Source of the DNA: Tubulanus polymorphus
Lineage: Eukaryota; Nemertea; Palaeonemertea; Tubulaniformes; Tubulanidae
Assembly: GCF_964204645.1 (NCBI RefSeq)
Contig: NC_134025.1
Coordinates: 13,895,001-13,959,000 of the forward strand
Direction of reading: 5' to 3'
DNA: 64,000 nt
This document shows, one piece after another, positions 23,701-35,700 of the stretch (position 1 is the first letter of the stretch; each line of letters begins with the position of its first letter). The notes beneath the pieces were generated by a model. The model did no database searches and had not been told where the DNA came from. It saw only the letters and a program-made list of their open reading frames with translations. The position numbers and the translations under genes were made by a program.

Positions 23701-26700
23701 AGGCCGAGATGTGGTTAGAAGAGTACTGAACGATTGTAATGTATGTCGTTTGTTAGAAGGCGGACCGTATGAATTACCATCGATGCCTCCACTACCGGCA
23801 AACAGACTGATGAGATCTCTACCGTTCACCTACGTTGGTCTCGATTACATGGGTCATTTTAATGTGAAGGAGGGTAGTGAGGTGAAGAAGATATGGTTAT
23901 GTCTATTTACATGCTTATCAGTCAGAGCTGTACATCTAGAAGTAGTGATGAACATGACAACTCAGGAATTCCTCCTAGCTGTAAGAAGATTTGTTGCTAT
24001 ACGAGGGAAACCAGAAGAAATTCTATCAGACAATGCGTCCCAGTTAAAACTAGGAGATCGTGTTCTACAACTAGTATGGAGATCTTTGATGACCAATAAT
24101 GATGTCATAAATTATGCGTCAAACAATGGTATATCCTGGAGATATATCACAGAATTAGCTCCATGGTAGGTGTGGTGAAGAGAGCTCTAAAAAGGGCAGT
24201 GGGCAAACGACTGTTACAACTTAATCAAATGTTGACAGTGACTAAAGAAGTCGAGGCGGTAGTCAATAGCCGTCCATTAGTCTATGTTGGTGAAGACATC
24301 AACTCGGGTGAAATATTGAGTCCGAACTCTTTCATGTCAATGAAAACAAATGTGGGAGTTCCGGACATAAATTTTGATTTGGTTGATGATGATGAAGATT
24401 ATGATGAACAAAAAGAGGCAAGAGATCTTGTAAAATGCTGGAAACGTGGTCTTAGCTACGTGGATGAATTTTGGAAAATATGGCAGACAAGCTATCTCCA
24501 GAGTTTGCGTGAAAGATACCAAACGAAAATCCGGTCACCCCGAATAAGAAGTAAGAGTAGGCCAAGTGTCGGTGATGCTGTTCTAGTTAAAGAGGACAAG
24601 ATGCCTCGAGGGTGCTGGAAGTTAGCAGTTGTGTCGGCCGTGATGAGATCAGCTGATGGGGAAACGAGATCAGCTACTGTCAGATTGTCCACTGGCAACA
24701 TGTTAAAAAGATCTATTGGACATCTATACCCCCTGGAATGTCCATCGTCCTTACCAATGGGGTCAGATGTAGCTGTAGCGAAACGAGACAACATATACCC
24801 GGATCCTCCGAATGCGTCTAATGTACCTGTACCACAGGAAAAAAGCATGATATTCCCGGATCGTCCAAAACGTTCAGCTGCTCGAGCAGCTCGGGATAAA
24901 ATCAAAGGATGGATTAACGACGAAGATCCAGCGGGATCATTCATGCTATTCTGTTTTGATTGTGCTTAAAGATTCGAAAATCTTTGCTGCTAGTGCTATG
25001 GTCAGTTGTGAGCTTTTTAGCTCACAGTTATATATAATAAAGCAGCTTCGTGCGTAGATAAATTCCGTATGATTTCCGCAAAGTGAAGTAATACGTCATT
25101 CAACTAGTCACGGACTGGATCAGTGGTGAATATAGTTAAAACAAAAAAAAAACTGACTGTTATTTGTGCGGCGTTGGTGGATTATAACGGTATGAACTGC
25201 GTGCGTATTAAAGAGCCTACATTTTTTCTTGGTGACTGTGAAAAGAACTATATTTACTCCGTTGCTGTTTAAATACCGTTAAGGGTGTAAAGTAATTTTA
25301 GGGTATTATAATGGAAACTCATAAAATGAACGTAAAGTAAAAGATTGATTATTTTCATTTAAAAAGAAAAAACACTGTGACGTGTGTTAGGAAAATTAAT
25401 GTAGGAGTTATGTTTTGTAAGGAGTTAAAGTGTGTGTATGTGTATTATTATTATTGATTAGTTAGTATTCTCTAATTGGAATTGCATAAACCAGTATTAA
25501 TAGTTACTAATTCTAATCATAAAATTAGGTGAGATTACTATTTGCTCTCCTTGGTGGGAGTGTCGCGAAGTGCGAATATATTTTTCATTATTGATCAGTA
25601 TTATTAACGACGTCATTGATTGATTGCAGTGGCATCGATATGTTTGTTTATTTGTGTTCAATTTTTGGTGTGACATTTGTTATGAAACACTCTGTATTGT
25701 AACCTTGGCTACTGCTGCCATCTATAGGAAAAAATCTGTGAATGCTCACTTGCCAGAACCGGAAGTGTAAAGAATAAATAAAAAGTCATGAAAACTAGAA
25801 AAACTGGTCGTTAAAAAGTTACTTCTCGGCTCAACCGAAGGGACAAGGATGGAATTCAAGACCCCACAGTGACTTGTGTATCGGGTCTGTAACCAAGGCA
25901 GTGCGTCGGGTGAGACCACATCTATGAGTTCTGCATTTGTTACCACAAATAATTTGATCAATGTTGCATCGTAAAATAGATATGAAAACAATGGTTTATT
26001 TTGACTGCACTGTTTCACTGGTCGTATTATGACCAAACTGAGGTGTTCAAATGATCAAGAGAAATAGCCCTAAGTGATCGTTGTTAGACGAAAATAAATA
26101 AACACTATGCGCAAAGAGCGATACCAGCTGTGTCACTTAGGCTGGCTGATGATTGTTTGCTTGTTTGGCTTTACATCGTTAAGATCTTGGTTTCCCAAGA
26201 CTATCATATTAAATTGTCCATTTAACTTCACACGGGACGGCCTTTGAAATGTTGCCTGCACACTGTAAGCAGCCAGCTAGACTCGAACCCACTAGTCACT
26301 CAGCACCATAGTGGATGCATCAGCATCATGCCTTATCTCGCTGAGCTACCGAGGCCGATCGATTAAATTCCGAAAAACTACTTATGACAAACATGTAAAT
26401 TCAATCACTTGTTGTGTTCAACGCATGGAAAAGATGATTAAAGTTATTTTTCCGGTGCGCATTACAAAGCGATCTATCTGCAGAGTGCGTAAGGGGCTGC
26501 TACCTCCTCGTGAGTGCGCAGGAGGCGGACAGGGCATCGTAAAGTGAAATCTTAGAATATAGCCGAACCGATTGAATTTTACAACTTTTAGTCAACTGAT
26601 TGATGGATTGATGATACAACATGGTTGTTTTCCGCGTACTTAACAATGATATTTTCCTCTACTAAACTATTCTAGCAAAATTGAATAGAATAATCTATCT

Positions 26701-29700
26701 TTATGGGTAATATCGTATCATGGCTGGGTGGTACCATTTACCGTTTGATGTTTCGTTTCCTTATGAAATGGTTTTAACTTTAGTAAAGGCGCTCCTGCGG
26801 GATCACATAAGTTACCTACGCGGGTTTCCGTCATGAGTAGGCCTACCATTCCACTGCTATAGAAATATGTATTCTGCCGCTGAGAATTAATCCCAATTAA
26901 TCTCATTGCTTGTGATATTTATATACCGGGGGGTACATAAATTATATGTTTTTTCTATTCAAAAGAGGCCAATCCCCATTCTTTACTGCCAATGTCAATG
27001 CAGACAAATCACTACGCGATTGCTTAAAGATCAAGTACCGCTTAGTTTTCGTTTTTAACGATAGGTTATGTTACATAAATACATGATAATCATTATTGAG
27101 AAATTTTTGCTGTAATGAGTGATGGATTACTGAAAGATAAACGATTAAAAAGTGTAAATTTGAGGGAATTTTTACATACCCGTGTAGATGGTGCTGATGA
27201 TATTAAAGATCAAGTAGCGCTTAAATAGTTTTCGTTTTTAACGATAGGTTATGTTACATAAATACATAATAATCATTATTGAGAAATTTTTGCTGTAATG
27301 AGTGATGGATTACTGAAAGATAAACGATTGAAAAGTGTAAATTTGAGGGAATTTTTACATACCCATGTAGATGGTGCTGATGATAATAAAATACAGTCTA
27401 TACGCTGTATTCATCAGCGTGAACTCCTTTCTACATTTAGATATTTATAATAATAATAATAATAATGTTTATTTTTATATAGCGTTATTCTCATTACAGA
27501 CTCGTAACGCTTTACATAAAACAGGATAAGTAATAAGATTAAGATATAAAACGATAAAACGATACAGAGCTATTACAACATTTCAATGATAAGTTTCATT
27601 AAAAAAGTGAGTTTTTAGCCTCTTTTTAAAAATTGACGGTGACTCGCTATCACGAATAGATTTTGGCAATGAATTCCATTAAGTAGGACTCGCATAACTA
27701 AAAGATTTAGAGCCAATCAGTGTTCCTCCGAGGAACTGGTTTACAGAGGATTGACCTATCCAAGCTTGAGCGTAGTTGACGGCGTGGAATGTATGGAGTT
27801 AAAAGTTCAGACAAATATTCAGGTGCTATATTATTTAGACATTTGTATGTCATTAATAAAATCTAAAATCAATGCGTTTATGAACTGGAAGCCAGTGGAG
27901 TTGTTTTAAAATCGGAGTTATATGTTCACCACGCTTCGTAGTGATAAGTCTTGCAGCGTTATTTTGGACTAACTGCAGTTTATTAAGTAATGAGACAGGT
28001 TATCCAGTTAAAAGAGAATTAGCATAATCAATTCTCGAAATGACTAGCAAATTGACTGCAGTTTTACAGGTTTCAAAATCCAAAAGATGTCGTATCTTAC
28101 TAAGGCAATATAGATGGAAGTTTGCTTTCTTACACACACTCTTAACTTGTTCACCCAATGAAAAAGAATCATCAAAAATGACACTGAAGTTGGCTACACT
28201 CTTGGAAGGGTAGAGAGCGTGATTACTTATTGTAAGTGATATATTGATGGGCAGCTTTTTCTTTACCAGATCGGATGCAAGTAGCATAAACTGTGTTGGC
28301 TGATTTAATAGTAGCTTATTTACCATCCACTCGTACCAGACACAGCATCACTCAAAACCTGTAACCACTTAGAGATCTCAGCAATATCAGGGCGGACCAC
28401 TTTATATAGTTGGTCATCATCTGCATACATATGATAAGATAGATTAAAAGAACTGATAAGATCACCCAATGGTTTCATGTACAGTGAAAATGAGCAAACC
28501 TAAAATTGAACCTTGAGGTACCCCACAGCTAAGAGATTAACTAGTAGAACTTTCATTATGGTACCCCAAGTCTTAGTTATCCCTGAATATCTTACATGAC
28601 CTGCTTTTTGAGTATGCAGTTTGTGTCTCTTAGAAGACTCTACTGATACTGTTAAAAGCTCATATTGGTAGTGTTATAACTTGTTGTCGGATACCTCGCT
28701 ACTGCACCGATCAAAGGTAAACAATTGATTCATTTCTTGATTATATATAAATAATAACAAACATGATGAAAATGTTTTTATAGAATGTTTTTATTGATAT
28801 TGTATAGAATATGAGTATGTTAGAAACCAATAAAACTTATACTGACTAACGTGTTTATAGTGTACTGTGTATTCATTGTCGACCCAATGACGTCACACGC
28901 ATAGCTAATAGTCAGTGAGCGCTCTGAAATTCACGCACCTGTTATTTATTTTTCAAACTCAGATATTTATTCAAGTTCAGTGTTTATTGAAAATGATAAC
29001 ATTTTGTACTGTTATATGGGTTAACTATTGAATGAGTTCAAAACAAACAATTTAACCCCCTCTCATCTACCACATAACTAACGAGAAAAATGCGATAGAA
29101 TAACTTTTTGGGCAAATTCATCAGAAATCCGGCGACGCTATGTTGTAGGAAATAATTGCAACATTATTTTGTGTCATTTTCAGCTGTATCTAATGTTTTA
29201 CGTGAAAGAAGTTACAATTTGAAGTTACTATGAAAATGAGAAGAGTCTGCGCTTTTTTTACTACGACTTTTGATCCATTTTCAGAATTTAGGCCAAAATT
29301 GACATTTTTTGCCACAAAAAGAGGTCACAGGACAGCCATCTTGCGTTCGATCAATCCAATTTTTCTCATGCCCATGGGCCCTTTGGGTATACAAATATAT
29401 ATAAAAAATCACGATCATTGATTTAAGCGTCTTCAAAACTTCCCTTGAAAACTACAAAAATGTGTTACAAGCGCTATTTTCGGGGAACAACAATGGCTAC
29501 CAGTCAGCCATCTAAAATCTGACCAGGCCAGTATGTCAATTGCTCCCAGGTCTGGATGCTAGCAGGACCTCATTTGGCGGTTTAGGGAGTCTCTGTAGCG
29601 GAGGCATGGTTGGCCTACATTTCTTTGACCTTTCCTTAGCTGGCCCTAGAACAGGCATATTAGAACTGGCCTAGAACTGGAATGCAGCTGTTGTCCATAT

Positions 29701-32700
29701 GCACCAGATGCCCAGACCATCGAAGTTGCATCTTCATGATGTATGCCTCTATGGCATGTATAAGCCAAATATCAAGACATTACAAAACTTCCCAAAATAA
29801 CTGGATTCTGTCTGCAGACAGACAAACAGATGAATGGACGGACGCAACCAAGTGGGCTAAAAACAATGGTTTATTTGGACTCCACAGTATCATTGTTGAT
29901 TCGTTGATTTTTGCAATATTCAAATATAGTGTTAATTAAAATCAATCTTTGAGATCAACTGCCAGTCCATTCTAGTCCTACTAAGCTAGGCCAACCGATG
30001 TCCTTTACTCGCATTTCGGAGAGGTAGCTGTGCAAAAACTCATAATTACTGCTTTGTTCTATATTCTTACGTATCTATTCTAATTCTATTCTTATTTCAA
30101 TCAGTACAAAACAGACGCGTTGGAAGCAATCTTTGATTTTATATTTTGATTTCATATCACTGCGGCCATTTGCAGATTTTTTGCAGGTTCTTATATTGCC
30201 GCGACGAAATTCACTTCAATGTCAAAACATAGTATAGAAAGAAAGAAAATACATCATTCAGTGAATTATTGCTACAGTTCCAATCCACGATAAAATATTG
30301 TTTTTAATGCAATTAGCTAGTGACTAATTTGAACCAAACCATCGAAGTACAAGGTTGAAGCTAGGAAAAATTGTTATATAAGTTCTTGGTAGCCTGTACT
30401 TGCCTCAGATAAGTGTAAAACAGCCACAATTCCTGTCTGATCATATTCCCATTTTACCGATTGTATTTTGGCAGAATCTTTAGCAAGCGAACGAAACCCA
30501 TCTGCTCCGATCTGTAACCGAAAAACAATATCCATGTAAAAAGCAATAGCAAATAGCCAATAACAAAACTAAAACAGGGATTGAAAATTTCACTTTATCA
30601 TTACATTATTAATCAAGACAACTGCAGCACCAACTGTAGTTTTTCCAACAATGAAGACCAATGACCTCAATTTTCTAATTTAACGAATTAGCACTCAAGC
30701 CACCGAATCCAGCCAGACACTTTTTTCATATACTGCACGAAACCAATAGCTTAAGATAAACTAGACACCTAAGTCCTCAAAATACTGTAAATCAACATCA
30801 CTCACAAATTTCTAAATTTTTCAAAACCTCTGGATGTGACACTGCACAATTGTCAACTACCAATTCAAGTTTAAGTCCTCAAGATGAAGCAGGTCAGAGT
30901 CAGACTCAGGGTCATGGAAATGGTATAATACCCCTAACAGGAGTCCCTTCAAAGGGCAATGCTTCTTGTGATGGTCAGCAGCAGGCTCCAGCAGGATCTC
31001 TTGACAACAACTACAGCACTATATAAAAGTACTCAAAAAATGGTTAGAAACATACAGCTGGTTACTCTATGATGAAAAACTGAAAATGATGTCGTACAAA
31101 TATTGTAGAACTGCTAAGAAGAGAGGACTGAAGTTATGGCACAGCTTATTTCAAGTAATTAAAAGTGTTGTTGAACACCCTCTAGGCCTATCAAATTCCT
31201 TTTTTTTCTTTATCAATACCTTTTCTAAATAATGTCATTAATTTTTCAGGAAGAAATCATTTGAGGTACATGCAGTGTCACAAGACTACAGTGATGCATG
31301 TGCTGCATGTAACTAATATAACGGGGGTACAAGAGAAGCAACAAATTTGGAGATCAAAGTGTTGTGGGGGAGAAACCGTTATTAACATTAAAAAAATTTC
31401 CCGAGTGTTCGATGATCAGAGCCGATTAATGTGTTGTTTAGTTTTTTCTGAACAGGGGAAAATTATGGAGGCATTTTCAAAATCAAAATTTTGGCTGGTT
31501 TCGTATACATGATTGGCAACACCACTTTCAGGCTTAAAATTCTTAATATCATTCCTATTCTCACGGATGCGCTTGTTCAAGTCGCTCCCAGTTTCACCAA
31601 TATATATTTTATTACAAACTTAACAGGGAATTTTATATATACCAATGTTCAGGGGTTCAGTTTTGGGGGAGTTATGGGTAAGATTATGACAGAGTTTGTT
31701 GTAATAAGTAAAAATAAGTTCTTTGTTAAGAGATGCAGGGGAGTTTTACATTTTTCCAGGAAAGGAACAAAAGGTACAATAATAGGTTGTTAACGTGTGC
31801 GGGTCCCTTGAGAATTACAAAAATGTGAACAACAGGCTCTCAAGAGAGCTTTATTCAAAATGTCATCGGGGTAGGCTAATTTATTGAGAGAAGTCTTGAT
31901 CTGGGTTATTTCATCATCCAAAAAAGGGGGTCAAAAATCCTAAAAGCAGGAAGAAATAAGCCTTGAGCAACACTAAGTTTAACGTTATAGGCAGTGAAGG
32001 AAAAATAATGCAAGTATGATCCAGAGTGGGTAGGTTTCCTATAAACTGAAAATTTCAAACAAGACAAACAATTGTGAATACAAACATCTAGAAATGGTAT
32101 TTTCCCATCAACTTCCAATTCAAATAAAAAGTTCAAGGAGGGATAAAAAGAATTGATAAATGTAAGAAATAGATCAATATCAAAGTCACAAGGTATAAGG
32201 GCAAGAATATCATCAACGTAACATAACCAAAGTTTAGGGGGAGTATCCGTGTAAAGAGGTAGTAATTCGGTTTCAACGTGTTCGAGGAATAGGTTCGCTA
32301 GAATGGGACTAAGCGGATGCCCCATAGCCATGCCAAAAACCTGTTCGAAATGATAATAATCAAAACTGAAAAGGAGTTCTGGGTGCAAACTTCAATTAAT
32401 TCGATAATGCAATAAGTAGGAAAGTAAAATTTAAAATCCAATGACAGAAGGTTAGGTTTCAGAAAATCCAGGGTAGTCCTAAGAGGAACATTAGTGAAAA
32501 GAGAACTAGCATCAAACGAAATGAATCTGTCAAGACTGTACTTCAACAGGGAAAAAGGAAAGACCCGAACGCTACGAATCCGGACAGAGAACTGAACTTA
32601 TTTATAAACTCAAAAATCACGAACAACAAATCACATGATAAAACTGGTTTTACAATATCACTCAGAATGCATTTATATCATTGGTTCAATTTCCCGCCAA

Positions 32701-35700
32701 AAAATAATCACATGATTGACCACAACTCACAATAAACAAATTCACGTGAGAATCGTGACAGAATCTATCGTTACCAGGAATACTGCATTCTAGCCATTCT
32801 AATAAATCTTGGTTGTGTCGTAAATGAGTAGACAAGAACCAAGAACCTGGGATAATTGTTTAGCCAGAAATTTGGATAAACGATAAGAAGGAGAATTACA
32901 ATTATATACAATGGGGTGCAGCGGAACATCTTTCTTATGGATTTTAGGAAGCCCATAGATATAAGGTAGGGAGGGTAGACGTGATTGAAATTTCGAAAGA
33001 ATGTCTTTGGAGTCTGGAAACCTTTGAATAATACTAGACAGATTCTTATTAATTGAAGATTGCATACATTGCGCAAATATACTCTTATTCAAGTTTTTGG
33101 CTTTATCTATCGTGGCACTCCTCGCGTTTATCCATCATACATGATGAATCAATGGTAAACTGCTTTCAAGTTATGTCAGTGCTCTAGTCCCCATAACGTA
33201 ATGTGCAGCGATTAGTGTCCTATTTCATATTTCATGTATTAATACTGTATTTGGCAAGTCATTCTAGACTGAGGAAGGGTGGTAGTAACCACCCGAAATA
33301 TTTCTTATATGTTTTAATAAATATTTTATCATCTAATTCTTTTATTGTGGGATTTTACTCGCATCATACATGATTATTGTGTTTTCTTCTTGACTCATGC
33401 TTAGGTATCAATATAATGTGAAAAACTTTTCCCACCTTCGAATGAGTACTGATGACACCAAGATGGCTGCCAATTGCATCGTAATTGGCTGATCAAAAAA
33501 ACCTGTCTCAGGTATAAAAGATCCCTTTCAAAGAATACCCATCACAAATTGCAATGAGAAATGGCAAACCAGTAGCAAGTTACAGGACTCAGAATTCTGG
33601 CCAAAATTAACATTTTTGGGCACTAAAAGGGTCATAGGATGGCCATCTTGAGTCCGCTCGACTCAATTTTTCTTATGCTGATGAACCCTTGGGGAATTCA
33701 AATATGTACAAAATATCAAGGTAATTTAACTAAGAATCTTCAAAATTTCCCTCAAAAGTTAAAAAATGTGTAAAAATGTGTGCTGATTTTGGCGAACAAT
33801 GGCTGCCAGTCAGCCATCTTCAGACAGGGCCAGTTTTGTGTCTGAAGATGTGTCTAGGGTAGATACATGTGTAACCCAAATATCAATACATTACATTGAA
33901 ATGTCTTAAAAGCTTCCCAAAATAACTGGATTCCGCCTACAGATGGACGGACTGATGAAATGACAAAAGAATGCTTTGATAGATGGACGGACGATGGAAG
34001 AAAGTGAACGCAATAGCCTACTGGGAATAAAGTCCCAAGTGGGCTAAAAATCAATTCGATGGGTCATCTTTTGTAAGTATTAGGTTATACAATGGGTCAA
34101 AATAGGATATTTGGTGAATACTTAAAAGTTATTTTGCTTGATTGATATCCGAAGCGCCTGTGTTAGCCATGTTTGACCCTAGTAAAGAATTGATACTCGA
34201 AGATGATGCATCCAATTATGTGTGAAAGGTTAAAAAGATCGATATTGAGATTGCTCATCGAGTACCCAGGAAAAACAAACAGTCCAGCGATAATACCCCA
34301 GATGGGATAATCGTCAGATTCAATGATCGGGAACTTAGAAACGATATCCATGCTAACAGAAAACATTTGAAGGGTAAAGAATTATTTCTTTGTGAGGACT
34401 TGTGCCCCGAAGTGTACAAATGTAAAATGAGAGCATCGGACAGTGATAAATTTACGAAAGTTTGGACTCAAAATGGTTTTGTCTATGGTATCGATAAAGT
34501 CACGGAAGAAAAGCACAAACTGAAAATTTTTGATCCTGAATTTGGGTTGAAATTATCCAGTTCTTTGTTGGGCTATTGTACTATTTAGATAGATATGGTA
34601 ACTACATGTTCCGCTAAGTTGACATTTCCTCACTGTATTATAGTATACTATATCAGTTGTGCATTATTGCTTTGTAACTTGTAGCAAACATACTTTATGA
34701 TCTCCACTTGGCTTGAAAATCCCATGATCATATACAAAAGCAAGTTTTCATCCAATTGATTAACATAAAGTACTCGCTCAATTCAGAATGTACTCGTATA
34801 TATATTTTTTATGAATAGCTTCGTATACATTTATATGTATGTGTATGCGTATATATATGTATATATGTGCATGTGCGTGTATGTGTATATGCATACATAT
34901 ACATGTATATGTATGTGTATGTATATGTACATGTGTGTGTGTGTGTATGTGTATAGTGTATGGATTCCCAGTCAACCCGAAATCCATGCATTACATATAT
35001 TGCATATGTTGTAAATGGCTTCTACACTACACTTATTATGTTTGTACATAGTTCCATGATAAAAAGAATTGTGGACGATCCTGCCAAAATCAAACGGGCT
35101 TAATCTTGAAATGTTTTCGTAAAATGCAATATCTTATCTGTGAACAATTTTCTATACATTTTATCGCCGTGAATTCCCAGAAAATTAACCCCTACTAGAA
35201 CTCCTGCATTCCATAACAATATGATATCCAACTCAAGATTTAAAATATTTAGGTTGTTGAGTACCCCAACATAAACTTAGAAATGTCATTAAATGTTTAT
35301 CCATCCATCATGTTATCATTTCCTCATCCTTTCATTGGAGTACTAGCCAGCTTAGACCTTTTTGATAAATATGTGTCTAGGTAACATGGATATGTCGACA
35401 AGATTGGAGAAAATTTATAATGATAAAGAATTTGATTTTTCAAGGTTAATTGATGATTTTCAAATGTTTGAAAAATTGTGTCCTTATGTTGAATCATCAG
35501 AGCTTGGGCAATTTGACTGTATAGGTAGTCTTAATGTACTTCATTTGAATATTCATAATTTACCGTCTAAACTAGATGAACTAGAAAATGTAATCAAAAG
35601 CTGCCGACAATGCAATTATGAAATAGATGTAATAATGTTATGCGAGACATTTCTAAACGATGTAAATTTTGATCTTTATAATATACCGGGATATAATTTT

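Larger units (their letters stand above)
18881..25862 (+). mobile_element. BEL/Pao LTR retrotransposon, recent but broken
   Basis: A complete 6.98-kb element: 302-bp LTRs, a tRNA-Phe-type primer site, gag-protease-RT-RNase H in one frame, then integrase in two displaced frames, a 3' leader and a purine-rich tract before the right LTR. The LTRs differ at one of 302 positions, so insertion is recent. It lies antisense to COQ6, in the intron between exons b and c. No matching target duplication is visible (gacagc on the left, ccccac on the right). Confidence 0.95.

Noticed and set aside
26250-26352. Functional tRNA gene (also 18035-18110 and 61968-62036)
   Set aside because: Box A and box B are present, but I could not fold a full cloverleaf with a sound anticodon arm and acceptor stem; SINE or captured fragments are more likely.
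34778-35051. Several overlapping open frames on both strands
   Set aside because: Produced by the tatg/tg microsatellite.
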